DNA from: an uncultured Agitococcus sp.
Lineage (GTDB): Bacteria; Pseudomonadota; Gammaproteobacteria; Pseudomonadales; Moraxellaceae
DNA: 11,978 nt
Direction of reading: 5' to 3'
NCBI RefSeq assembly: GCF_937920075.1
Contig: NZ_CALETI010000335.1
Span: forward strand, 1-11,978
The notes under the pieces are model-generated. The model was not told where the DNA came from, did no database searches, and was given only the letters and a program-made list of their open reading frames with translations. The translations under genes were made by a program, and so were the position numbers. Shown here piece by piece: positions 1 to 6,885 of the stretch (its first letter is position 1; every line of letters begins with the position of its first letter).

Positions 1-14
1 TGCTCTTCCGATCT
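1..14. other. Illumina adapter remnant (assembly artefact)
   Basis: The first 14 bases, TGCTCTTCCGATCT, equal the 3' end of the standard TruSeq read-2 adapter; on the other strand they read AGATCGGAAGAGCA. The preceding T (rather than C) fits the read-2 rather than the read-1 adapter. The minus-strand reading frame that enters this stretch has its last native codon (Ile) at its border. These bases are therefore not genomic, and the contig edge is artificial. Confidence 0.93.
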
Positions 15-260
15 AATCGGGCGTGAGCTTGCATCACACAACTCAGGATCGAAAAACGCTAAAGCCAATGCTTTATTACCATCATAATTAATTTCAACAG
101 TTTTTAAATTTGAACCGCCCAACTCAAAATTAGGAAAAGCCCCTTCTAATAAATCAACCCAAGATTTAGAACCTTCAGGTGGTGCTAATAAAATTTGATA
201 ACCCGCATCTATGCCACAAGTCATCCATACTAATTGCGTGTCTATGGTTAAATTTTCCAT
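15..260 (-). CDS. Unrecognised protein, partial (3' end cut by contig edge), second gene of the GTPase operon
   Basis: An ATG on the minus strand at 260 opens a frame that stays open to the adapter. It gives about 82 native residues beginning MENLTIDTQLVWMTCGIDAG and containing SWVDLLEGAFPNFELGG. The start is well supported: an AGGTAGGG ribosome-binding site lies at 262-269, directly after the stop codon of the upstream GTPase gene, leaving a gap of only 9 bases. That spacing implies co-transcription and probably translational coupling. No signal peptide or membrane helix is visible in the part present. I do not recognise the family. Because bacterial P-loop GTPases of this sort often sit beside a dedicated partner protein, this is a candidate partner or effector, but that is inference from position only. 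The C-terminus is missing, so the length is unknown. Confidence 0.8.
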
Positions 261-269
261 GCCCTACCT

Positions 270-1409
270 CTAGCGATTCGCCCCAACTCGTAATAAGGGT
301 ACATAAAAATACCGCCGATTTTCGGGCTTACTTAAGGCGAGTTTAAGCACTGACTCCGCAACTTGCAAGCTATGTCCTTGTTTTTGATATTGATTCATTT
401 CATTTTGTAAATCTTGGGCGCGGCCATTTAACCATGTTTCTGCTTTGGTAAATAACAAATCACCTAAATCGCGTGTTGAACGGTCTGGCCATTTAGCCAA
501 AATTTGCCGCAATAAATTAAACAAGGCTTGTAAAGCCCCACGGTCGGCACTGCCTGCAAAAATACGTTTTAACACGGCTGATTTTTCGCTATTTTGTAGC
601 TCTTTTTCTAAAATGGTACGCAAAGCTAAGGGAGCAATTAAATCTAAACCGATGGTTTTATTAATATCAATAATCCGTTGACCAACCCCTAATACCGAAG
701 AAAAGACTAAATAATTCATGCCAAACGATGGGCAACCCGCCTCACCTAAACGCTGACGCAAGGTGTCTAATTGATCGCCTGCATAACGATTGACAAAATC
801 GGCAAAATCGGCGGCGGTTAATTGGCTTTCCAACATATCCGCCTTACTTAAAGCCATGACCCAAACCATATCTTTTAAAGGATTATTTTTTTTCTTTGGC
901 CCGCCACTTTGGCGTAATAAATTGGCAATTTCATTGGTCATATGGGCTAAATGGGCGCGTAAATAGGTTTCACCATGACGTTGAAACTGCGCACCATCAA
1001 TCACCAAAAAACATACATGACTATTAACCATGCGTTTTAAACAGTCATCCCGTTGTTTTTTCTCTTTTTCATCAACGGGTTCACGCTCCCACCACTCACC
1101 AGGATAATCTAACCATTGAATCTCTAAAGGCACACCTTCACAGTCTTGAATGTGCATTTGAAAACGATAAGCGGAGGCACGTTTAATGGTCGCTTCGGGA
1201 AAAAAACCATTACATAAGCCCTGAAATAGCTCATTTAAACGCTTAGAGTCGCTGGAATCTGGTGTACTGAGATAATAATGATGTTCATTCTGCCAACGAC
1301 TACTGGCCATATGACCTAAATAACTGGCTAATAACGTAGTTTTTCCGCAACCACGTCCGCCTAAAAAAGCTATTTTTAATGTTTGTAAGGGTTTATCTTG
1401 TTTGGCCAT
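270..1409 (-). CDS. P-loop GTPase-like protein (TRAFAC-like)
   Basis: A 379-residue protein with a P-loop NTPase domain in its first half. Walker A (G1) is GGRGCGKT at residues 17-24. The strand-3 motif LDYPGEWW gives the DxxG G3 box at 101-104, with hydrophobic residues before it. A G4-like SKAD follows at 178-181, where the usual form is [NT]KxD. The set points to guanine rather than adenine nucleotide binding, although the Ser at the first G4 position is off-consensus. Residues from about 250 to the end look helical and show no motif I know. No signal peptide or membrane segment is visible, so it is probably cytoplasmic. It is the first gene of an operon with the truncated gene downstream and is divergent from the phzF-like gene. 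The ATG at 1409 has only a weak, distant Shine-Dalgarno (CAGG), but the Walker A motif needs roughly this start. The exact family is uncertain. Some double-GTPase and GTPase-associated conflict-system proteins look like this, and a search would be needed to place it. Confidence 0.8.
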   Translation of the reverse strand: MAKQDKPLQTLKIAFLGGRGCGKTTLLASYLGHMASSRWQNEHHYYLSTPDSSDSKRLNELFQGLCNGFFPEATIKRASAYRFQMHIQDCEGVPLEIQWLDYPGEWWEREPVDEKEKKQRDDCLKRMVNSHVCFLVIDGAQFQRHGETYLRAHLAHMTNEIANLLRQSGGPKKKNNPLKDMVWVMALSKADMLESQLTAADFADFVNRYAGDQLDTLRQRLGEAGCPSFGMNYLVFSSVLGVGQRIIDINKTIGLDLIAPLALRTILEKELQNSEKSAVLKRIFAGSADRGALQALFNLLRQILAKWPDRSTRDLGDLLFTKAETWLNGRAQDLQNEMNQYQKQGHSLQVAESVLKLALSKPENRRYFYVPLLRVGANR

Positions 1410-1462
1410 GAGTATCTAAAGCCTGAGCTGTAATTTCGTAGAATTTAAAAAATAGTAACCAA

Positions 1463-1484
1463 TTATCAAAAAACGTTATCAAAA
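1463..1484. promoter_or_regulatory. Direct repeat upstream of the GTPase operon, possible promoter or regulator site
   Basis: The 9-mer TTATCAAAA occurs at 1463-1471 and again at 1476-1484, a 13-base period. Read on the minus strand each copy contains TTGATA, which would serve as a -35 hexamer for the GTPase gene; a fair -10 (TAAATT, 1447-1442) sits 16 bases from the nearer one. This is AT-rich sequence in which such matches arise easily, so the call is weak. Confidence 0.3.
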
Positions 1485-1609
1485 TAGCCGTCTTTCCAAG
1501 TCTATTTTTGCGTCAAACTCGCCTACTCTGCCTAAATGTTAACAACGACGCAAGCAAGTTTTTGCAAGAATTGTGCAAATATCTTACAAAGCTCCCTTAA
1601 ATCTCTCTG

Positions 1610-1615
1610 TATACT
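1610..1615 (+). promoter_or_regulatory. Candidate -10 box of the phzF-like gene
   Basis: TATACT matches the sigma70 -10 consensus at 5 of 6 positions and would place the transcription start about 30 bases before the ATG at 1652. No convincing -35 hexamer lies 16-18 bases upstream, only CTTACA at 1583-1588, which is too far. If real, it rules out the GTG at 1616 as the start codon. Confidence 0.4.
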
Positions 1616-1651
1616 GTGTCTAAAATTCGTCTCAAGGATAGGGTCTGCTGT

Positions 1652-2470
1652 ATGTCTGCCATCCCATTTTATCAAGTTGATGCTTTTAGCAATCAAGCGT
1701 TTAAAGGTAATCCTGCTGCTGTATGCGTTCTGGATTCATGGCTTGATGACGGCTTGTTACAACAAATTGCTGCCGAAAATAATTTATCTGAAACGGCATT
1801 TATTGTCCCTATTGCGACTGGCTACGAAATACGTTGGTTTACCCCAACCACCGAAGTAGAACTATGTGGTCATGCAACCTTAGCTGCCGCTTATGTGATT
1901 TTTAATTGTTTAGCTTATCCAAGCATGGTCGTTCACTTTAAAACCCGTTATCGAGGCGATTTACGAGTTTTACGCGAAGATGATGGTTTAACTTTGGACT
2001 TTCCTAGTTGCCCTGCCACATCTTGCCCAACACCACCAATACTAAAACAAGCTCTTGGTATTGAGCCGCAAGAAGTTCTCTTTGCTGACGATTATTTAGT
2101 TGTTTTAGCCAATGAAGATCAAGTAAAACAAGTGCATATTAATAAGCCTTTGCTTATGCAACTTGAAGGCCGAGGCGTTATTATTTCGGCACGTGGAGAG
2201 CAAGCCGATATTGTCAGTCGTTTTTTTGCCCCCAAGTATGGTATTGATGAAGATCCTGTGACTGGCTCCGCACATTGCACATTAACTCCCTACTGGTGTG
2301 CGCGACTTGGCAAAAATACACTTGTTGCCCAACAACTTTCTGCTAGAACAGGTAGTATAAGGTGTACATTATCACCAGATAATCGTGTGCTATTACACGG
2401 ACAAGCTGTCTTAATTATTGAAGGGAAACTTTATTATGAACAACCATTACCACTGCCCAATGCCTCTTGA
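1652..2470 (+). CDS. PhzF family isomerase/epimerase
   Basis: A 272-residue protein of the PhzF/YddE fold (diaminopimelate-epimerase-like, two similar halves), a cytoplasmic cofactor-free isomerase family. The N-terminus FYQVDAFSNQAFKGNPAAV is the family signature. NLSETAF carries the Glu (E47) that acts as acid/base in PhzF. CGHAT is at 72-76, and DEDPVTGSAH at 199-208 is the matching second-half motif. The length is close to the usual 260-300. The ATG at 1652 is chosen because TAGGG lies 8 bases upstream (1639-1643), preceded by AAGGA, and because the family signature begins immediately after it. An in-frame GTG at 1616 would add 12 unlikely residues. The real substrate is unknown: PhzF itself makes phenazines, but no other phenazine genes are here, so this is more likely an uncharacterised YddE-type enzyme. 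Its 3' end overlaps the next gene by 35 bases, suggesting a two-gene transcript. Confidence 0.92.
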   Translation: MSAIPFYQVDAFSNQAFKGNPAAVCVLDSWLDDGLLQQIAAENNLSETAFIVPIATGYEIRWFTPTTEVELCGHATLAAAYVIFNCLAYPSMVVHFKTRYRGDLRVLREDDGLTLDFPSCPATSCPTPPILKQALGIEPQEVLFADDYLVVLANEDQVKQVHINKPLLMQLEGRGVIISARGEQADIVSRFFAPKYGIDEDPVTGSAHCTLTPYWCARLGKNTLVAQQLSARTGSIRCTLSPDNRVLLHGQAVLIIEGKLYYEQPLPLPNAS

Positions 2471-2705
2471 TGCTATTGGTGCATTAGCCTTAGGCCACAA
2501 AATCGAAGCTATTAATATTGTACGCAAAGAAAAAGCCTTGAGCCTCAAAGAGGCCAAAGCCTTAGTTGAAGCCTATGAGCGAGATAACCCAGATTTATAT
2601 CCCGAACCAATAAAGGACACTAGCTCTAAATTTTTATGGTTAGGTTTAGGTGCTATGTTTGGCTGTAGTGCTTTTGTGACGTGGACTTTACTAAATCTAC
2701 ATTAG
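2436..2705 (+). CDS. Small membrane-anchored protein with ribosomal L7/L12 C-terminal-like motif
   Basis: An 89-residue protein. Residues 11-45 resemble the C-terminal domain of ribosomal protein L7/L12: HKIEAINIVR (21-30) followed by LSLKEAKALVE (35-45), matching the ribosomal pattern NKxxxIKxVR...LGLKEAKxLVE. Unlike the ribosomal protein there is no dimerisation domain. Instead a hydrophobic helix of about 21 residues (66-86) follows a Pro-rich linker and ends two residues before the C-terminus. That makes it a tail-anchored membrane protein with the domain probably facing the cytoplasm. The start is set by AAGGGAAA at 2421-2428, about 8 bases before the ATG; an in-frame TTG at 2418 lacks a site. 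It begins inside the phzF-like gene in another frame, so translation may be coupled. Small proteins of this kind are often annotated only as L7/L12-domain proteins, and I know of no assigned function. Confidence 0.8.
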   Translation: MNNHYHCPMPLDAIGALALGHKIEAINIVRKEKALSLKEAKALVEAYERDNPDLYPEPIKDTSSKFLWLGLGAMFGCSAFVTWTLLNLH

Positions 2706-2714
2706 CATTGTGAG

Positions 2715-2743
2715 TTTGCTCCTTTTTATACAAAAGGAGCAAA
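2715..2743. terminator. Hairpin between convergent genes, likely bidirectional terminator
   Basis: A perfect 12-base stem (TTTGCTCCTTTT / AAAAGGAGCAAA) with a 5-base loop sits between the plus-strand L7/L12-like gene and the minus-strand gene that ends at 2752. Neither strand has a long U-tract right after the stem, so it is not fully canonical. Its place between converging genes makes termination the likely role. Confidence 0.65.
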
Positions 2744-2751
2744 GTTATTTG

Positions 2752-3786
2752 TTAAAGAGGACTCAACAAAATAGCCTGTACTTCCTCAGAAGCATAAAAA
2801 CCGTGTAAATGACGACGAATAAAAGGCTCCAATAAATTTTTTTCACCCAACTTTTTTAAAATCGGTGGTGCAAAAGCTACAGCATCAATTAGCAACATAT
2901 CTCGTTTGATACCAACTTCCTCTAATAATATATCCAACGTCACATCACCATATCGCTGAAAAAATGCGTCTATCCCAGCTTCCAATAAGACTTTAAAATA
3001 CGTTGTTTGTCTAAAATCACGCCAAAACTCATAACTCATCACGCATAATTCTTCGACATCTATGCTGGTTAATAATTGCTGATAAGTGCTAATCGGTTGT
3101 TGTTTAATATTGTCCCAAATATCCAAAATACTATCGCGTAGTTTATTTTGATCAATATGCGTCAAAAAGCTTCGGCTTTCAGCAATAATATGACGAATAC
3201 TTTGATTAATATATAAACGAAGGCTATCTTCAATCGCTTCTTCTAAGCCTTGAGGTAAATGGTTAACAAAGTCTTTTGCTTTGCTTAACACGGATTGCAC
3301 ACGTTGGACTCGCTTTTTACCACCGATCATTTGCGATAATAAATAATCACGCAAACCATAATAAACCACGTCTGATGCTAAACTCGCATAAACTGGATTA
3401 ATGACCACTTCGCGCAAAATATATTCTCTAATATTTTTTAACTCTAAGATTTTATCTAAAACTTGCTCAAATTGACGGTCGCTGAGTATTTCATTTAGAG
3501 TAGTTTGCTGATGAATATGATGACCATGAACACGACGAGCAATATCACCCATAATATCAAACACCCCTGCCCCCAAATCCAACTCTATGGCATAACGATG
3601 CACAGTTTGTTTAATTTGCAGAGAACTGACGCATTCGCTCAAAGTAATCAAGGGCGCATTAGCTAAAACTAAATCCAACTCTTGCTCTAATGTTAGGTGT
3701 AGATCATCTGCAATTATTTTTTTTAGAATATACGCAACTTGTGCATCTAATAAGGTTTGAGCCTTTGGATGTAAAATTTGTTCCAT
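2752..3786 (-). CDS. Hypothetical 344-residue helical protein, family not recognised
   Basis: A complete gene with a clear start: TAGGA at 3798-3794 on the minus strand lies 7 bases before the ATG at 3786. The protein is rich in Leu, Ile, Glu and Gln and looks almost entirely alpha-helical. There is no signal peptide and no strongly hydrophobic membrane stretch. I see no nucleotide-binding or metal-binding motif; the cluster RRVHGHHIHQ near residues 84-93 is His-rich but unlike a known site. Repeated phrases such as LEEAIEDSLRLYINQSIRHI suggest amphipathic helices, perhaps a helical bundle or scaffold. It is a single-gene unit, convergent with the L7/L12-like gene and divergent from maeB, so context gives no function. 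Confidence 0.8.
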   Translation of the reverse strand: MEQILHPKAQTLLDAQVAYILKKIIADDLHLTLEQELDLVLANAPLITLSECVSSLQIKQTVHRYAIELDLGAGVFDIMGDIARRVHGHHIHQQTTLNEILSDRQFEQVLDKILELKNIREYILREVVINPVYASLASDVVYYGLRDYLLSQMIGGKKRVQRVQSVLSKAKDFVNHLPQGLEEAIEDSLRLYINQSIRHIIAESRSFLTHIDQNKLRDSILDIWDNIKQQPISTYQQLLTSIDVEELCVMSYEFWRDFRQTTYFKVLLEAGIDAFFQRYGDVTLDILLEEVGIKRDMLLIDAVAFAPPILKKLGEKNLLEPFIRRHLHGFYASEEVQAILLSPL

Positions 3787-4281
3787 AAACGAATCCTAAA
3801 ATAATAGCGGCTGTTGTTTTTTGATAATAACAGTTATCTGCCACAGCCCCTACAGCTAAAAACATTTTCGTCCAAGCTTTGTTGCTTGCTAATATCGGCA
3901 AGACATAGTATTTTTATCAACAATACCCCGCTAGACAATGCTTATAGTAATAAGCAATGATCTTTGGCTTTAAAATCAAGCTCATCACCCCACGAGAGAT
4001 TTTACTGGCCGCATATTAAGTGTCTATGCCACTTAATTGCCCCTCACCAAGGGAAAGTTCATATTTTTTGCAATGACATTGCCACACGCAATGCGTACAG
4101 TGTTATATTCACTCACTTTATTTTTTCAAGCTTAGCATGGCTAAGTTTTGGACTTATGTTGTTATCACTGATTTGCTCGTATTTAAACTGTTTTTATGGT
4201 TACTGAGCGTAGCTTTTATGCTCTCACAACGTGCTAATTTGAGTGAAACGCCTAAGTCCTCAGTTTATATTTTTATTGTAT
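3787..4281. other. Long intergenic region upstream of maeB
   Basis: A gap of about 500 bases lies between two divergent genes before the maeB promoter. It contains the start-proximal region of the unknown minus-strand gene, with a possible -10 TATTAT a few bases upstream of its TAGGA ribosome-binding site, and a palindrome at 4015-4037. Short frames exist, for example a TTG-initiated 80-codon frame at 3964-4206, but they have no ribosome-binding site and no recognisable product. I see no tRNA or known riboswitch. A small RNA or long leader cannot be excluded. Confidence 0.5.
4015..4037. repeat. Perfect inverted repeat, possible operator or small hairpin
   Basis: ATTAAGTG at 4015-4022 and CACTTAAT at 4030-4037 are exact reverse complements around a 7-base spacer. 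It lies about 245 bases upstream of the maeB promoter in otherwise unexplained DNA. It could be a binding site for a dimeric regulator or an RNA hairpin; there is no U-tract for a terminator. Confidence 0.5.
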
Positions 4282-4309
4282 TTGACACCCATTGAGCAAC
4301 GACTATTTT
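4282..4309 (+). promoter_or_regulatory. Sigma70-type promoter of maeB
   Basis: A perfect -35 TTGACA (4282-4287) and a -10-like TATTTT (4304-4309, 4 of 6) are separated by 16 bases. Transcription would begin near 4316 and leave a leader of about 45 bases before the ATG at 4363. This supports the internal ATG over the upstream in-frame GTG at 4243, which lies before the promoter. Confidence 0.6.
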
Positions 4310-4362
4310 TATCGAGTATCAGTCGTTTAATAAAAGCTCTTTTTGCACAAGCGAGACATACT

Positions 4363-6630
4363 ATGGACGAGGCATTACGTAAAGCCGCCTTGGATTATCA
4401 TGAATTTCCTCACCCTGGTAAAATTTGGGTGACTCCAAGCAAACAATTAACTAATCAACGCGATTTAGCATTGGCTTATTCACCGGGTGTGGCTGCGCCG
4501 TGTTTAGAAATCGAAAAAGACCCAACTACTGTCTCTCGTTACACCGCACGCGGTAATTTGGTTGCGGTGATTAGTAATGGTACAGCGGTTTTAGGTTTGG
4601 GTGATATTGGCCCACTCGCCTCTAAACCTGTGATGGAAGGTAAAGGCGTTTTATTTAAAAAATTTGCAGGGGTTGATGTTTTCGACATCGAAATTGATGA
4701 ACGTGACCCTGACAAATTAGTCGAGATTATTGCCTCTTTAGAGCCAACGTTTGGTGGCATTAACTTAGAAGATATTAAAGCACCTGAATGTTTTTATATC
4801 GAAAAGAAACTCCGTGAACGCATGAAAATCCCTGTGTTTCATGACGATCAACATGGAACATCGATTATTGTTGGCTCTGGTTTGTTAAATGCCTTAAAAC
4901 TGGTTAACAAAAAAATCGAAGATATTAAAATTGTTTGTTCTGGCGCAGGCGCGGCAGCTATTTCATGTTTAGACTTATTGTGTGCGATTGGTGCACGCCG
5001 TGAAAACATTTATGTGGCTGACTCTAAAGGTGTTTTACACTTTGGCCGTCAAATGGACGAAAGTAAAGCCAAATATGCCCAAGAAACTGATGCTCGCACC
5101 TTAGGCGACATTATGAAAGGTGCAGATATGTTCTTAGGCTTGTCTACAGCAGGCTTAGTCACGCGTGACATGGTTGCTAGCATGGCCGATAAGCCAATTA
5201 TTTTTGCTTTGGCTAACCCTACGCCCGAAATTATGCCTGAAGAAATTAAATCGGTGCGTTCGGATGCGATTATTGCCACAGGCCGTTCTGACTACCCCAA
5301 CCAAGTCAATAACGCCTTATGTTTCCCTTATATTTTCCGTGGCGCATTAGATGTAGGCGCAACCACGATTAACGAAGCCATGAAAATTGCTAGCGTACAC
5401 GCTATTGCACGTATGGCACACGTTGAACGTGACGAAGTAGCTTATGGCGAACCAAACAGCTTTGGCGCGGAATACATTATTCCTAAAGCCTTAGACCAAC
5501 GTTTGATTATGGAAATTGCACCTGCGGTTGCTAAAGCAGCAATGGACTCTGGCATTGCCACACGCCCGATCAAAGATTTTGATGCTTATCGCCAACGTTT
5601 GTCTGAGTTTGTTTATAACTCTGCATTTATTATGAAGCCCGTTTTTGCTCAAGCAAAAGCTGCACCAAGCAAACGTATTGTGTTTTGTGAAGGTGAAGAT
5701 GAGCGTGTATTACGTGCCGTACAAATTACCGTTGATGAAGGTTTAGCCCATCCTTTATTAGTCGGTCGTGCGAGTACAATTAACAGTCACATTGAAAAAT
5801 TAGGTTTGCGTATTCGTGCTGGCAGTGACTTTACCTTAATTGACCAAGACAACTTACCTCACTACGAAAAACTCTGGAACTACTACTATGACTTAATGTG
5901 TCGTCGTGGAATGGGCATTGAGTTAGCCATGCGTGAAGTACGTCGTCGTAGTACCTTAATTGGCGCATTGTTAGTTCAATTCGGCGAAGCTGATGGCATG
6001 ATCTGCGGTACATTTGGTCACTACCATTTGCACTTAGATTATATTGAGCAAATTATTGGTTTAAATGCCAATGCTCAAAACTTCTATGCAATGAATGTAT
6101 TAATGACTGAAGATCGCAATTTATTTATTGCTGACACTTACGTTAATCCAGAACCCAGTAGCCAACAAATTGCTGAAATGACTTTATTGGCTGCCGAAGA
6201 AATTCGTCGTTTTGGTATTGTGCCTAAAGCTGCTTTATTGTCTCACTCTAACTTTGGTACAGAAAATACGGCCAGTGCCGTCAAAATGCGTCAGGCTTAT
6301 GCCTTAATTCGTGCCAATGCACCAGAGTTGGAAGTTGATGGTGAAATGCATGGTGATGCAGCCTTAAACGAAGAAATTCGTAAGGCCACCTTCCCCAAAT
6401 CTAATTTAACAGGTAATGCTAACTTGTTAGTTATGCCAACCTTAGATGCAGCCAATATTGCCTTTAATTTATTAAAGACTGCGTCTGGTAGTGGTGTCAC
6501 TATTGGCCCAATCCTCTTAGGTGCGGCAAAACCTGTTCACGTGCTAACACCTTCTGCCACAGTACGTCGTATTGTGAATATGGTTGCGTTAACCGTTGCT
6601 GAGATTTTAGCCAAAGAATCTCAAGCTTAA
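4363..6630 (+). CDS. maeB: NADP-dependent malic enzyme MaeB (malic enzyme-phosphotransacetylase fusion)
   Basis: Oxidatively decarboxylates malate to pyruvate and CO2, making NADPH; cytoplasmic. The 755 residues compare with about 759 in E. coli MaeB. The malic N-terminal domain shows YSPGVAAPCLEIEKD and NGTAVLGLGDIG, then EPTFGGINLEDIKAPECF with the acidic metal-binding residues, and HDDQHGT at 160-166. The Rossmann NAD(P) site is GAGAAA at 194-199. A linker leads to the phosphotransacetylase-like domain from about residue 437 (KRIVFCEGEDERVLRA) to the end. In MaeB proteins that domain is thought to mediate oligomerisation and acetyl-CoA-type allosteric control rather than catalysis. The frame is open back to a GTG at 4243, but alignment to E. 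coli MaeB (MDxxL...ALDxHEFPxPGKI) begins at the ATG at 4363, and the promoter lies between the two. The ribosome-binding site is weak (GCGAGA). It is a monocistronic unit with its own terminator and supplies NADPH and pyruvate during growth on C4 acids or acetate-type carbon. Confidence 0.96.
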   Translation: MDEALRKAALDYHEFPHPGKIWVTPSKQLTNQRDLALAYSPGVAAPCLEIEKDPTTVSRYTARGNLVAVISNGTAVLGLGDIGPLASKPVMEGKGVLFKKFAGVDVFDIEIDERDPDKLVEIIASLEPTFGGINLEDIKAPECFYIEKKLRERMKIPVFHDDQHGTSIIVGSGLLNALKLVNKKIEDIKIVCSGAGAAAISCLDLLCAIGARRENIYVADSKGVLHFGRQMDESKAKYAQETDARTLGDIMKGADMFLGLSTAGLVTRDMVASMADKPIIFALANPTPEIMPEEIKSVRSDAIIATGRSDYPNQVNNALCFPYIFRGALDVGATTINEAMKIASVHAIARMAHVERDEVAYGEPNSFGAEYIIPKALDQRLIMEIAPAVAKAAMDSGIATRPIKDFDAYRQRLSEFVYNSAFIMKPVFAQAKAAPSKRIVFCEGEDERVLRAVQITVDEGLAHPLLVGRASTINSHIEKLGLRIRAGSDFTLIDQDNLPHYEKLWNYYYDLMCRRGMGIELAMREVRRRSTLIGALLVQFGEADGMICGTFGHYHLHLDYIEQIIGLNANAQNFYAMNVLMTEDRNLFIADTYVNPEPSSQQIAEMTLLAAEEIRRFGIVPKAALLSHSNFGTENTASAVKMRQAYALIRANAPELEVDGEMHGDAALNEEIRKATFPKSNLTGNANLLVMPTLDAANIAFNLLKTASGSGVTIGPILLGAAKPVHVLTPSATVRRIVNMVALTVAEILAKESQA

Positions 6631-6639
6631 GCCTCACTA

Positions 6640-6678
6640 AAGAGAGGATATCAACGATATCCTCTCTTGTCTTTTTTT
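6640..6678 (+). terminator. Rho-independent terminator of maeB
   Basis: A perfect 13-base stem (left arm 6640-6652, right arm 6656-6668) with a 3-base AAC loop is followed within three bases by seven T (6672-6678). It lies 9 bases after the maeB stop codon. The stem contains GATATC, and its geometry is that of a classical intrinsic terminator. Confidence 0.92.
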
Positions 6679-6793
6679 GCCTTCCTCGTTAACTTTCTGC
6701 TATTGTTATTCATTAGCTCTTTAACTACGCTTAATATCAATAAATACTTAGCTATTTAAAACTTATAACAACTATTGAATTATTTAATCAATC

Positions 6794-6823
6794 TTGATAA
6801 TGTACTGACAAGTACAATTTCAT
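6794..6823 (+). promoter_or_regulatory. Promoter with overlapping palindromic operator of the first TetR gene
   Basis: TGTACT at 6801-6806 and AGTACA at 6811-6816 form an exact inverted repeat around GACA. TTGATA at 6794-6799 (-35, 5 of 6) and TTTCAT at 6818-6823 (-10, 4 of 6) bracket it with 18-base spacing. A dimeric TetR protein bound here would block RNA polymerase, so autoregulation is likely. The leader to the ATG at 6886 would be about 55 bases of AT-rich sequence. Confidence 0.5.
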
Positions 6824-6885
6824 TTATTTAAAAATATCTAATTAAATCAATATATTAAAAACATCGGTACTAGATACTAAGCAAA

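Noticed and set aside
445..681. Open frame on the plus strand
   Set aside because: It lies antisense within the GTPase gene, has no ribosome-binding site and gives a low-complexity basic peptide with no known features.
1536..1859. ATG-initiated 107-codon frame on the plus strand
   Set aside because: It runs in another frame through the start of the phzF-like gene; that gene has the family motifs and the ribosome-binding site, so this is a shadow.
1652..2470. Phenazine biosynthesis role for the PhzF-like protein
   Set aside because: The catalytic motifs fit the family, but no other phenazine genes are present, and most family members do not make phenazines.
3704..3901. 65-codon minus-strand frame
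   Set aside because: It overlaps the start of the 344-residue gene in another frame and lacks a ribosome-binding site.
3964..4206. TTG-initiated 80-codon frame with a hydrophobic C-terminus
   Set aside because: No ribosome-binding site, a rare start codon and no recognisable sequence; hydrophobic stretches arise easily in T-rich DNA. Kept only as a remark on the intergenic region.
4539..6500. Several antisense and alternate-frame frames within maeB
   Set aside because: All are shadows of the strongly biased maeB coding frame.
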